DNA of 64,000 nt from Corythucha ciliata (Eukaryota; Arthropoda; Insecta; Hemiptera; Tingidae). The DNA lies in NCBI GenBank assembly GCA_038030265.1, contig CM075937.1, forward strand, positions 46,294,198-46,358,197, given 5' to 3'. The notes below the pieces were generated by a model, which saw only the letters and a program-made list of their open reading frames with translations, searched no databases and was not told the origin of the DNA. The position numbers were made by a program, and so were the translations under genes. Below are positions 1-12,410 of the stretch, piece by piece; positions within the stretch are counted from its first letter, which is position 1, and each line of letters opens with the position of its first letter.

Positions 1-2110
1 GCATTCCCCCTCCCCGCGATAATATCAACCCACCGATAAAATAATGTAAAAAAAAGGCCACCTGTACCTTCTAAATAATAACGAACGGGTATCGCCATTA
101 AAGAAACAACAAAATTCAATTGAGTGAAATTCAAGTTTTCGGAGAGACTTGGTTCATATAAATGTGAAAAATGGCATAAGAAATAAATATGAGTCCGAAA
201 GTGGGAACGAGGTGGGGCAAGAGGGCTTAAGTGCTGGTCTCGAAATAGAACAGAATGTCTCAAAGACCAACTTTAACCTTAGGGTCCAAGGTAAAAAAAA
301 ATAATTATTATAAAATCCGCTCGAAAGCTTTTTCTGCGCTCTATTCTTTCTTCTGAGGGCAATTTTTCCCCCCTTGTCCATAATTCAGACCTTAAGTTTT
401 CCAGGAGGCGTTACTTGTTACGAAGTTTGTTGTTACCTCCTCCCCCCGTCAACCACATACTTCTGTGTTATTTTTTTCTGCACCATTTTTTTGCAGTCAA
501 ACAATTTCCGTGCCTTTTGACTGCCAGTGGTCTGACATGATCATGGTGGTAGTGGTGGTGGTGGGGGGGGGGTACCTACCGATTTCACAGAAGCCATTTA
601 CAATGCAATTTGAAGGTTTACAACGACAGCGTGTACACTCGGAAACAGAAATTTAATCCTCACCCATCCAGATGTTCATAGTTGAAGAGGGAGCTCCGGA
701 AGTGCTTCCTATCGGCACTTAAAAGCGCCCCCTTCTGAGTTTATACCTCACCCACAACTATAACATTCGGATGAAACACTATCTTTTTTCTTTAGCAGTT
801 CAACGACGCTAATATTTTAAATATTCTCGCAGTGAGGACCAAAAGTTCAACGTCCAATTCTCAATAAAGTGACTTTTAAGAGTTGAAGGAAAACGTTTTA
901 CTTTTGCGTATACGTTCAAGGCCCTTAAACCCCCGCACGATATTTAAACAACTCATTGTGAATTCGGATCACAAAGAACGTGGTCTTATTCTAGTGGAAT
1001 CCTTTACAAGTAAGAAACTAACTATATGTGGGCCTGTCCTTCAAATTTCAGCGTTCGGGTGGAAATGTCCCAAATGCAGTTGATCAAGGCATTCGCACAC
1101 ACCATGGGATTATTCAAATTACGTTTCCTATAAAAAATAAAATAAAAAAGGTCACACGACCTGTAAGTTTCTTAATAGTCTTTACCTTATACGCTGCTAT
1201 AGGTAAAGCAAGAAAAGAAAAACGGAAATAGACTCCCCTAAATAGAAAAATAAGCACCACCCCGACCCTTCCTTTTACCAACTAAGCCTGCAATTATTTA
1301 TTATCATTCCCCAACTTCCGAGTTATAACTGTATACTTCGCCATATGACTTCCTTAGGGTAACAGCTTCCAGCCATCTGTCATCATTCCAGAATCCAGGA
1401 ATAGTAAGAGAGTCAAAAGGAGAAGGATCCAAATTTGAAATGTTGATTACGGTGGTGTGAAGAGGGGGAGGGGGAACTTCTCCAAAACATGTTTTTTTTT
1501 TTTTATTGTCGACTTTGATCCCTAAAAATCAAGACGTTTCTCATCGCATTTGGCGATTCTGATTAACCAAATGCGCTCTGGTGGCGGCCCCGCCGAAATT
1601 GGAAGAGCAGTAGACTCTCCACAGGCTCCTGTGAGAAAACGCAGCTTTCGTTCCTTTTTAAGGGTTTTAAAAGTTCATTTCTTTGAAAATATTAGTTGGT
1701 ATTACCACTGACTATTAACAATGAAACTCATCATTGAGAAATAATTGAAATAAAATGAAAGAACTCGATTTTCTGTCCGAGGGAGATTTTTCCTCCCGTC
1801 CTCACTGAACTTAAGGCGTTTTCCATTTGCTTAAAATTTAGCTCTGGAGGCGAGCATTTCCACTCGTCTTCACCGTTACCAAATGAAATAAGTCAGAGAA
1901 TACGGACGGAAATGCTCGGCTCAAGAGCTGAATTTTATGCAAATGTAAAACGCTGTAAATCATAAGTTGTTGATAGGAAGGCGGAAAATCCCCCCATCCC
2001 ATGCAATTGAAAACGCAATAATTTTTCAAATATCGTCGCGAATTTCCGGTTAAAAAGGGTTGCTTCAGCCCAAAAACAGACTATCCTTAACCAAAAATGT
2101 GTAATTTTCC
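1..2110. other. Intergenic, no gene seen
   Basis: Only short open frames without recognisable domains are present. The stretch contains a run of ten G at 563-572 and a T-run near 1,493-1,504. No RNA gene or repeat structure was recognised. Confidence 0.6.
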
Positions 2111-3126
2111 TACAGGGTGTTTTTCAGTAGGAATGTGCAATACCTGGACGAACCAAAAATACCATTACCGTATAAACATATGGTTGAAAGTGGTTACCTT
2201 ACGAGATATTGGTATTTTCCTGTTTTTCACGCTCTTCGTGACTTTTATGCACAAAGAGCGCATTCACAACTCGGAATTCAAGTTTAGACAAAACTAACGA
2301 CTCATTCTCGCGAAACTGTCGTTGGAAAAACAGAAAAAAACGTGCACATAATCTCAAGTGATTATCGCTCCAATTCCATCATGTTCCTACGTTTTTTTCT
2401 GTTTCTAGCGCACATGCTGCCCTCATGGTTCACGTAACTATACGGTTTGTAATACACCATTCGAACGCCATAGAATGGAGAAGTTTTCATCAATTTTGCC
2501 ACTTATGAGACCTTAAAACAGGTTATGAGCCACCTTGAAATTCATCTGCTGTTTTTGGCATTTCATTTTTCCTGCATTTTCGTGCAGATTAAAGGCCGAA
2601 ATCAACTCCGAAAACTCATTCCAACGACAGTGAGATTTTGAATGAAGTAAAAACATGCACGTCTTTATTACGTACGACGGTTGTTAGGGTACGGAACAGA
2701 TAATTGGTGAAATTTCAAAAAGACGTGAACGTTTTTCTTTTTTACGTCTTTCAAAATCTCCCTAATATCTCGTAAGGTAACCACTTTCGTTTATACGGTA
2801 TTTTTGGTGCGTCCAGGGGGGTGATTCTGTAACTTGCAAAATTTACGAGTCGTAAAATGGAAGAAGGGCGAGGGGAGGTACCTCGTTGCCATGGTTTTTA
2901 CGATAGCTAGTGAATTAAACTGCGGAATTTTCACGCGAGAATGTGTGGTCTCGAAGAAAAAATAATAAATTCTTAACAAAAGTGTGGAAAAACCAAGGCA
3001 ACTGGGTACATCCTCTCCCCCTCATTCCCAGTCACGACTTGTAAATTTTGCAAGTTACAGAATCACCCCCCAGGTACGTACTGCAACATGACAAAGTATT
3101 GCACATTCCTCCTGAAACACCCTGTA
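2111..3126. mobile_element. Mariner-like inverted-repeat element, rearranged copy (family B)
   Basis: The ends read TACAGGGTGTTTTTCAG on the left and the inverse CTGAAACACCCTGTA on the right, flanked by TA, the usual target of Tc1/mariner transposons. Internal sequence (cytosine-rich 'GGAATGTGCAATAC', 'GTGGTTACCTTACGAGATAT') is shared with the better preserved copy at 19,049-20,697. Here the arms are shortened and the right arm is broken by an inserted MITE at 2,818-3,069. No transposase is encoded. This is a non-autonomous copy; membership of the mariner superfamily is inferred from the TA target and the CAGGGTG termini. Confidence 0.7.
2818..3069. mobile_element. 252-bp MITE nested in the family-B element, 5-bp target duplication
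   Basis: Terminal inverted repeats of about 33 bp begin GGGGTGATTCTGTAACTTGC and are mirrored at the right end. The element is flanked by the direct repeat CCAGG (2,813-2,817 and 3,070-3,074). It interrupts the right arm of the mariner-like element: host-element sequence resumes at once after the second CCAGG. The interior is non-coding. Superfamily is not clear; a 5-bp duplication does not fit mariner (TA) or classical hAT (8 bp). Confidence 0.75.
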
Positions 3127-4098
3127 TACATATTTACTCCGGTAAAGTAAATATCCCCCATATAGGAGGGTTATTTTTCCCAAGTACATAACTCGAAAAT
3201 AGGCAAGAAAACCATGTAACCACATAAACAATTCGTGTAAACATGACAAGGGCCATCCGTATGAAAAACTCTCCCTTATTCTCACCAACTGCAACTGCGG
3301 AAACTGATTAATTAAGCCCATTAAACTGGCTATCCCACACAAACAAAATAACAGTTTTTCGTCAGAGACTGACCATTTGACTAGAAACTGAGTTAAAACT
3401 GGTAATTTATCAACGCAATCCCGATTTTCGGTTTAAAAAAAGGTAATGTAGTCCTTTTTGGGCTATTTCTCGCGAGAAAATCTCAAAACTGCCTTGAAAC
3501 TGACAAATTCATTGCGAGATTTTCACTATAGAGGGCAGTTTGGGGTTGATAATTCCGTCAGTAGAGACCCAGATGAGTTATAATAAAAGGTTTCTGGATG
3601 AAATTTTAGAGGCACATTAGAGGCTTTTTAGGACTCGAATGCTATTTTTGAATTAAAAAAGCTGAAACAAGCCGGATTATGGATTTTTTTTTAGCAAAGT
3701 GGATAAGTTCTTGAGTAAAATTAGCGCGTTGAAAGACGCAATTTCATGAGTTTACCCTATTCAGCAAAGAAAGCGAATTTCACCCCAGAAACTGACTGTG
3801 CTCAGGGCCGGATCATAGGGGGGTGGGGGACTACCGGGGATATAGCCCTGGGCGGCAAAATTTGAGAAATTGTAAGGGGCGGGGAAGGGGGACAAGACAA
3901 ATCGAACCAGAAGAAGGAAATGACATTGAAGAGACGCTTTTTTTCCATAAAACACACCCTGATAGAGATGTCCACTTAGTTCCCGTACTAATTGGGTTCC
4001 TCGGCCGGTGCGCGATTTGTTGAGCGCTCACACGAAGCCGAGCGAGCGCTGTGTCTCAGCTCACCGCATCCTTCTAGCGAATTGAGAAATAGCGGGAT
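3127..4098. other. Intergenic, no gene seen
   Basis: AT-rich non-coding sequence. Overlapping open frames on both strands near 3,761-4,031 show no domain and are judged random. Confidence 0.5.
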
Positions 4099-5190
4099 CA
4101 GTGGAGGACCTACACCTTACGGGGCCCGGGGCAGAAATCTCTACGAATCTCTCTAAATGACCAACTTCGAGGGTATGGGAATAAGCGCTTATCTTAATTT
4201 TAGTTGCGAATTTTCCCGAAGAACTACACATGAGCCTTTTTTCTCAATGTTGGCGTGGAAGTTGTATCAGAAACCACGCATTGGTGCATTATCTCAACTT
4301 TAGCCACGAATGAGCGCTTTTTCGCAATTTCAGCCAAGAATAATAGCGTTTTTTAGAACTTTTAGCCGCGTGATGGCCTTAAACAGCAAATTAGCGTGCA
4401 TTCTCAATTTTAGCCGCCTAAGAACGTACAGAAACTGGGAATTAGCCCTTTTTCTCAATTTCAGGCGTAGAATTGCCTGTCAGCTTTCTCACAGAAAAGA
4501 ACTGTGCACATGGACCTTGATATAGGCTACTCTGAGTCAAGAAAAATCGGTCAAAACCAACGACAAGGCACAATGTGCCATTCTCGAAGGCGCCGACGAT
4601 CCCTAATAAAGACGTTTTCGACTGGGTCTGGGGCTGGTGAAAATGTACCTGAAAATAACACACTTGAGCCCTTGGTGGGTTAGGCAAAAACGGCCAACAC
4701 TTTAAACTGAATATTCAGCCAGAAAGCTTTCAATACCGGATATTTAACTCCCAATGTTACAATTTTGCGGCTAACGTCAGACTTTGGGCACTGTCGTGGG
4801 CGGCTGGACCGGATTCCACAATCACTAAAAAGAAGCCCAGAAACTTGCAATTTCGCAAAAATAAATACTAAAAACAAGCAATTTCGCGAATAGGTGCTTA
4901 TTGTTAGCCCCAAAACTCAAATTGAAAATAAAGGTAAGAATATTGCAATTTGCAAATTGCAAATTTGCGAATAAGAATATGCAGGTATGTAAAACCTGAA
5001 ACTTATAATTTCACTTAAATTTTTTGACCCAAACTTGCACACTCACACATATTTAGCTTTACTGATTACACTTGTATTCGTCAGGCCTAGACATGACCGG
5101 CTTGTTCGCGCCAACTAAAATAAAGGCCCTGAAAATTGCTATTTCGTGGAAAACATAGTTCGGAAACTTGCAATTTCGCAAAAGGCCAGA
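4099..5190. repeat. Degenerate ~35-bp minisatellite with a transposon-like head
   Basis: The head CAGTGGAGGACC followed by CGGGGCCCGGGGC is closely similar to the start of the array at 59,290. It is followed by diverged repeats of the theme 'CTCAATTTTAGCCGCGAAT' spaced about 35-45 bp apart, and from about 4,700 by a related theme 'AACTTGCAATTTCGC'. The array breaks up after 5,190. Copies are too diverged for a clean period. The shared head suggests the array lies inside a transposable element rather than being a stand-alone satellite. Confidence 0.55.
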
Positions 5191-8100
5191 AACATAGAAT
5201 TTCGCGTCCAAGTGTCAAAGGCAGTTACCAAATCTCCTTTTCACGATACTACGTTGATGAGAATGAAACCTAAAAGTCCTAATTTTTCCAACTTTAAGCT
5301 TTTCAAGGCTTGGTGGTCTACCCTGGGGGGGGGGGGGTATGAACCCACGCCTCACTACTATTGAAAGTACGAGTACATACAACGATGGTTTCGCGCTACT
5401 CTCCGATTTATTTTTCATTTTATTCGTCTAATTTTTTTACGTTCCAGCCTTTTCGCCGCTAAATAACTATCATAACAAATAAAACACAGGAAATGACGGC
5501 CACGGTAGACTTGTGCCACAGGAAGCTTGTAAAAGAGCAGTCAAGCTCGACCAACTTGTGCGCAACCACGTTAGTTGGGGGTCCTTTCACTTCTTTGAAT
5601 TTTTTCAACAATGAACTTAACGAGTCGGGCCACTGTAAGGATCTATACTTGGTCTTAATATGGTTTTTATTCCAAAACCGGAAGAACCGTTTCGTGAGAG
5701 CCTTTGAAATTCACTCACCATTAGAAGGCTATATACCCGGGTATTTTGGGGTACTTATATAAATTTGAGTGGTCGCACAATCCATTTAGTGCGAGAAGAC
5801 AAAAACAAGAGTGAAATTTCAAGCGAAGTTTAGAATGAAAAAGCGTCACAACTCGCCGCTCTGGGTAATCGCTCTTCTTTTTTCTTTTTTTTTTTCAAAC
5901 CCGAATGAGAAGCCCTATTATGCCCTAGGTGGTTTTGTTCTTCTAATGTAGATACTTCCGTTTCACAAAGATATAATCAACCTTTGTGCGACCTCTTCTA
6001 CTCTTTAAGACCCTGATGGTCGGGTGTGTTAAGTGTAAAGGAGTGTTGGGGGGAGGGGGCAAGGCTCAGTTACACGCAACCATAGAACGACGGAGGCGAA
6101 TTTTCAAATTATTCGTGCAGATAAATTGCTACGAGGAGACGTGGGAAGTATTTTGACATAACAATAAGTTAAATTATCCCCAGTAACAGTCTAATTTGGT
6201 TTTTTGTTGCCGCAGTAGCTGAGACCAACTGATGTTTGATTGGTATGCCTACTCCTTCGGTTCTGATATTGTTGTAGTCCGAAAAACGCTGCCGCAGAGT
6301 TAATAATGGAACGTTCGTCAACGGCCTGTAATTTCAATTAAATATCCTTTTTCATTTGCTCTTTGCCGGCGTCACGTTTTCATCGTAACCCATACAATTC
6401 CTCGGCACCATCGTGACGTTTCATTTACGGTTAAAATTCCCCTTCTTCTCGAAACGCTGCTTTTTTTCATTCGGGTTCTACAAAACCACACAACCATAGC
6501 GCGAGGGAAGTTTCCAACTAAAAACAATTCACCCTATTATAATTCAATCTTATTCGGAGCGGTTATTAAGCTCCACCGATATGAAATTCCGCTACTTTTT
6601 GTGATAATTATATGGCGACCCTGCTGTCGGCGTCTTAAGCTGGACAGAGGGACCTAACAGAATTCGAGTGAATAAAAATCACATGTTTTTTTTTCTTCTT
6701 CTTCTTCATCCGAAATAAATGAAAGAAGCCTATTGTTTGGAGAACTTCGACGGAAGATCAAAAGCGCTTGTCGAGATCCTTGGACCAGATCGGCAGGATG
6801 TGCCACTTCCTCCCACTCGCCGTTTTATTCAATTTAAAAGGAACGGAAAATATATCATTTATTTTTTTCATTTCGTGGCTGACGATTTAAGTCTTAAAAG
6901 GTGGCCATCGTAATGAGATTTTGCTTTTTAATTTGTCGTTGATTTTAGGGGTATTCATGAAAAATGTTAAACCTTGTATTTGTTATTTGCTAAATTCCAA
7001 ACAGATGGGTAAGGCCATAGAAACGGAGAAACTGAACACAAAAAATACGAAATAACAGAGTTTACGTCGATAACATATGTTAAACTTCCGAGCATGAATA
7101 CCCCTTTTGTATACGAGTATACACAATTTTCTGTTCGTTTTTGACATTGTGACCAGCGCCAAGTTGGAACCTTTGATGTGAAGGGGGGGGGGAGGTAAAA
7201 AGCTTTTCCACCATGCTAATTTAGGGGCTTCTTCCCAACCCCCTAACTATAACTGATACTGAGTTTCCGTTTCCTCATTTCCCTACGACCTGGAGCTTCA
7301 ACCAGTTTTCAATTGGGGGATGTTAAAATAAATTATTATATTGATTAATTCACCGCATAGTCCCCTAACTGGTACCATACGTTATGGCACGCGACTGACG
7401 TAGCGCCAGCGTGTAATTGGGGCCAATATAGCACGCGGCATCATCCCCCGCTAACTTATGCTTCCCTTCAATCAATCGCAAATTCATCCAGAAGTTCCGA
7501 AGTTAAACACGAAATATGAAGACCTCGAATTTAGCAGGCACGTAGTTTAGCTCAAAGGGAACACTCCCCTTTTCCCCTTCACCTAAGCTTTACGCAATAG
7601 AAACGGTATGCCCCGAATTTCTGAAAGCGTTTTGGTCTCCGCCACCCCCCCGCCCCGTACATTCATCACAGGGACCAGCTGCTCAGACATTCAAACCGTA
7701 CCGTGGGAACTTTCTGCCACGCGAACCTTCGTCATTGATGTTGTACCTTTTATTGTTTGTTAGCTTGAAAGTCGGATGAAAAGTGAGGGGCCCCGAGTGG
7801 ATTTCGTCTTTTGGACCCCTCTTTAATTTTTTTTTTTTTTTTTTCATCTATAGAAGAGCGATAAAATAGGCGAGAGACCTGACTATGGAAGAAGAATTAT
7901 TTGAAAAAAGAGAAGCAGTGGGCGGAGGGGGATACAACCGGTGTAAATTAAAGTTCGTGAACTGTTGTTCTTATTTTGAGCAAGAAGATGGGAGAGGATC
8001 GTCTTTCTCACGGGAAATTGACCTTTTGCCTCTTATTATACAAGCCAAATCGCTTGCGTAATGTTTCTGTTCTGTTTACTTGGATTCACCTTTCACCTAA

Positions 8101-10028
8101 GACAGATCGCGAAGATTCTACCCACCCACGTTACAAGGACTTCCTAGCTTGACGGTATCACCTCGGAAAGAAAATTTAAATCCCTTGCTCTTTATTTTTC
8201 CATGTTTTTTAACAAAAAAATTAAAGCTCCTATTTAAAGACAGTCTTACGTCCTCCCCGCCCCCACAGCATCCCAAATGAGTACCCAGTACCTGCTCGAG
8301 AAAGAAGAGTCACAAAAGAGCGACCGTTGGTGACGCAAAAGAAATTTCGAAGGTGCATCTTTTCTTATCAACTCAGGTATATAGGAGGAGAAAAAAGAAT
8401 ACGACCAACAAGTTCTGCTTAGGGAACGCGAACCCGTGTATTTGGTGTTTGGTGAGTGGGGGGGGGGGTGGCAGGTAGCTTGAAAGGCACGCGCTACTTG
8501 TGGTACCCTATCGGGTGCGTCATTTATATTGAAATATCTTCGAAAATTTGTAGTACGGTCAAATTCAAGATTTACAGATCGAAACATTTTCGGCAGACAA
8601 TGTCCTTAGTTCACGTCAATTATGTAAATGTAATTTTCTACAATTGGAGTGATTAATTCCCACGCTGTCTACTTTTTCAATTTTTTCCTTTATACACTTC
8701 AAAATTCCATCCACATACCACGCATTAATTTGTTTGAAAAAGAAACAAAAACAAATTTCACGCACTGAGATGAATTTCAAACCTATTAGTATGCCATAGT
8801 AAGTTGAATCTATTCCCGCCTTTTTAAGTCGTGCGTTTTTATAAAACTGCGCAAAATTGATTGACTGCAGCTTCTGCTCGATGTTTTAATGAGAAAGCAA
8901 CACCAAAAATGGCGCGAGTTCCATAGGCCTTAATAGGACAAGACCACAACTCCTTCTTTGATTGTTTTTTTTTTTCCTCAGGATAATGTTATTCCGTGAG
9001 AGTAAGTAAAAATGTCAAAGACACGAGTGCGAGTGGTGGTGAAAATAGCAAAAAGGTACCCGCACTATAGGATGGGGAGATCGATCTAATGGTTGGGGGG
9101 GGGGGCTACACAAATGTGGAAGCCACCTCCTAGGGGGACTTGGAAGCCCCCACAGGTTTTTTTTAAAAACTCACCTGGAGGTGGTTCCCACAGTGAGGGA
9201 GCCTTGGCTGACTGAGACCATCTGTCTCCCATAGCTTTTCATCTATTTTACGGTGAAGACGCACGTCTCTATTATCCTCGTATACTATTTGAATATTTCA
9301 AAATACTATTCCTTCAAATTCGCAGTTCAATCGTAGAATCACGTTGAAGTACAGCCATTTAAATTATTCCGGGTGGGGGGGGGGGCGAACCAAGATCTGC
9401 TATGATAGCCTGGTATCTTGTCAACTCGAACGCATGATTGGATTCACCTGTTAAAATCGAATCTTTTTATAACAAAAAATTGAAGCACTCCGGAGAACCC
9501 TCCGCGCATCTTTTCCAGAAATCACCAGCCGTTTCAACCACCTGCTTTTGTTTCAAGGCAAGCAGAACGACTTTACTTCAAGTTGTCGACTCAAGATATT
9601 GTATAGAAGGTGAAAGACATCACCGACCAATTTAGCAATTAACCTCGCGTCTCCTTTTCCTCCCTCTACACTGCCGGTTTAATAAGATCAATTGGGGTTA
9701 ATAGTCTTCTTTCTTCTTTACAAGTGAGTAAAAGTAAAAAAAAAAAAAAAAAGCCGCAAAATAACGACTCAAACATGCCACACTTGTTACATAAGAGAAC
9801 TTTGATCAGTTTTTTTTTCTCCTTAATAGTCGTCTCTCTAACATATTTTATACAAGTCCTAGAGAATTATCTAGAATTTCAGAAAAAAAGGCCTAAACCC
9901 AAGAAAGGGCCAAAAGGTGAGGACACCAATCAGCACTGTAGAACATGAATTTTCCTAAAACTGCCTAAATCCGGCAACGTGGCTATTTGTCGGTAAATAA
10001 CATTTTATTTCAAATACCGCTCTGTAAA
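5191..10028. other. Long intergenic stretch, no gene recognised
   Basis: Low-complexity tracts are frequent: G12 near 5,327-5,338, G10 at 7,183-7,192, G11 at 8,458-8,468, G11 at 9,095-9,105 and several T-runs over 10 bp. Open frames at 5,493-5,762, 6,719-6,913 and 8,246-8,587 have no recognisable domain. One hairpin (9,114-9,193) is listed separately. Confidence 0.5.
9114..9193. repeat. Short inverted repeat (hairpin)
   Basis: TGTGGAAGCCACCTCC on the left is mirrored by GGAGGTGGTTCCCACA on the right, separated by about 48 bp. No element ends or target duplication were recognised. Confidence 0.5.
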
Positions 10029-10313
10029 CCAGTGGCGTCTATAACCCCCTCCCCCCACGCTGTTTAAGGCGTTCTCTCTTCCACTACCCCGCCACCCTCA
10101 CAATTACCATGATTATTCGGGATAAACCGGCACTAGTGGAAAAAATGTAAGTACACATTTTATTCGCTTAATGGAACAAAAAAAATTAACGGGCAAGTTA
10201 TTTAGAGCTCTTGCCTGTCCTCTTTGCTCTTGCTTGAACTGCGTTAAATAAACAACGCTACTTATCCCACCCCATATTTGTGAAAATGTTACCCCACTGA
10301 TAGACGCCACTGG
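10029..10313. mobile_element. 285-bp MITE with CCAGTGGCGTCTAT termini
   Basis: Perfect 14-bp inverted ends (CCAGTGGCGTCTAT and its reverse complement) bound a non-coding interior. The CAGTGGCG start is shared in spirit with the array heads at 4,099 and 59,290 and with isolated sites near 58,873 and 61,757, which suggests one superfamily of elements. I did not find a clear target duplication. Confidence 0.65.
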
Positions 10314-11257
10314 TCAGAGCCAAATTTCAACTAGCTTTGATCGTTTCTGGTCCTGAAGGAGGGCAATTTCAGCACTATAGAACATGAATTTTCCTAAAAC
10401 TACGCCTAAGCTGGCTGTCTGTGGGGCTAACAATGAATCTAATCGCTCGGTCTGAATATCTAAAAACTGACTATTCACCCCCTCCCCTACCCACAATCAA
10501 TTTTACTGGTTAAGCATTTTTTGACCCAGCTTTTTGCTGTTACAAAAGGCGGTACAGGAGGAAGGGGGCATTAATGCGTTTAGGGGCACAGACTTATGTG
10601 GGGCCTTACGAGGGGGACATGGACTCAATGGCACGCACGCATAGAGCAAACTCGACGGGATGTGTATCCTTCTCCGTTGAACTATTTTTAGGAATGTGTG
10701 CCCGTAGCGTGTGGTTGCTCAAACGGAAAACCGCGAGGTTATTATTCGTTGGCGTTGGCTTCAATTGAAAAATGGTGGGGGGGGGGGTGGAAGTAAAGGC
10801 GAAAATCTTTCATTGAAAATACGAAAAATAAAAAATAACAGGACAGATGGAAGTAACAGGTGAGGCCCAACAGACGAATGATAGCAGAAGAAGCAGCAGC
10901 AGGCTCTCGTTTTCTAAAATGAACCTCAGGCTGACCATCTGATAGAATCATTTTTCCGAAATTATTGCAAGCGGTGAAGAGTTTGTGATAATTGAGTTCC
11001 CGACTACTTTTTTAAAAAACGCCAACAGCATAAAAATAATTTACCGTATTTGATGAAGCAGTTCCCTTTAATTTATACAGTCAATCCCTCGTTTAATTGC
11101 ACGTACGCAGGTGTAACTGCAGATGCCCCAGAAAAATCACCTGGTGCAGGTGCTATTATTTTGATTCGCTCATCACAAATGTAAGTACTATGTACCGACC
11201 AAAAGTTGTCACATTATAAAAATTTAGGGCCGACGGTGTTGGAGTATTGAAAAATTC
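10314..11257. other. Intergenic, no gene seen
   Basis: Non-coding sequence with a short G-run near 10,778. No structure recognised. Confidence 0.45.
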
Positions 11258-11394
11258 TGTCAAATAAATGAAGGTTCATCTCCCACTTCCGAGTGTTCAT
11301 TGTTGTCAAACGCCATTTTCTTACGACGAGCCAATAAAATTAAACACAACAACAAACATTTGAAAGTGGGAGAAGAACCTTCAATTATTTGACA
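11258..11394. mobile_element. ~137-bp palindromic MITE-like element
   Basis: The left arm beginning TGTCAAATAAATGAAGGTTC is mirrored by a right arm ending GAACCTTCAATTATTTGACA. The arms are about 30 bp with a few mismatches around a spacer of roughly 75 bp. There is no coding capacity. Confidence 0.65.
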
Positions 11395-11539
11395 AAATAA
11401 AAAGTTGCAACTGTAAACAAAAGCATAATAAAGATGTTAGCCATCCGTTATGCCAAGACTAGAGTTTAACTAACCCATTACTGTAAGACTGGGCCTCCTA
11501 ACTTATGGAGGCAACAAACTGAAATAAATTCTATACACT

Positions 11540-12410
11540 TTTTAGTGCATTTCATTCTGAAAATGCACTATTGGTCTCTTCGTGATGGTGGCAAACATGG
11601 GTCATGTCATGTTTTTTTCACGTTTCAGAAGCTCTAGAACACGAATTCAGTGGTCTCCAGGATTTATATCTATATATTTCTTTATATTTATTTATATGTA
11701 TATATTATTTATAATATTATGGCCGTTTTCTCGTTAACACGATAACTCTCGAAAAAAACAATTTAGCAGAACGCGCTTTGGCACAAAAATCAGTAGTCAT
11801 AAGATCCCGGTTGGTATTGCATTTGGGCCAAATCGGTCAAGGTGGAAGGGGGGAAAATAGGGGTTAAATCGTCAAAAAATCACCAGTTGATTCTAGAAGC
11901 ATTATATTTGGTACGTATACTCCATGTTAGAGTAGCCTTTGATTCCCATTTTAATTTTTCGAAAAAGTCAAGGTGGTGGGGGTGGTCTTTCCGGTGTGGA
12001 AGTGTAAAAGTAGCGTTGAACTTCATTAGTTCATCTTAGCGCTCTAAAATTCGACTCAATAATTTAATGTAACGAAAGCCTTGGTTTCCATTGAGATTTA
12101 TCGAAAACTTTGATGGGGTGGGGGTGAAACGGGGGATGAAATTTCAAAAAAATCGCTTAAATTCACACGTTCAGGTATTATAAAATACGGCACAAAAATT
12201 TAATCTTACAAAGCCCTTGGAAAACTACCGAAACTTTTCGACATTTTTGAAGAGAGGGTGGTGAAAATAGAGGAAGCAATTCGGCTTAATGAAACAAATT
12301 ATGGTATCAAAATTATTACTTCTGGGACGGCTTAGGGTATCTGTATACGGAATGAAATGCACTCTTTCCGACCGCCAGCTGCCGGAGCGAAATTTTTTTT
12401 TTTATTATTC
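11540..12410 (+). mobile_element. Family-A palindromic element, truncated second copy
   Basis: It starts TTTTAGTGCATTTCATTCTG, the same end as the large element at 16,011, and follows the same order: TA-rich microsatellite, 'GTTAACACGATAACTCTCG' block, one near-complete 296-bp-type unit, then the 'CTTCTGGGACGGCTTAGGGT' block and the 'CCGACCGCCAGCTGCCGGAG' block near 12,368-12,390. Only one arm is present and the tandem unit is not amplified, so this copy shows the element before expansion, or after loss. It encodes no protein. Confidence 0.75.

Noticed and set aside
8246..8587. 113-codon minus-strand frame
   Set aside because: Includes the poly-G tract read as prolines; no family resemblance.
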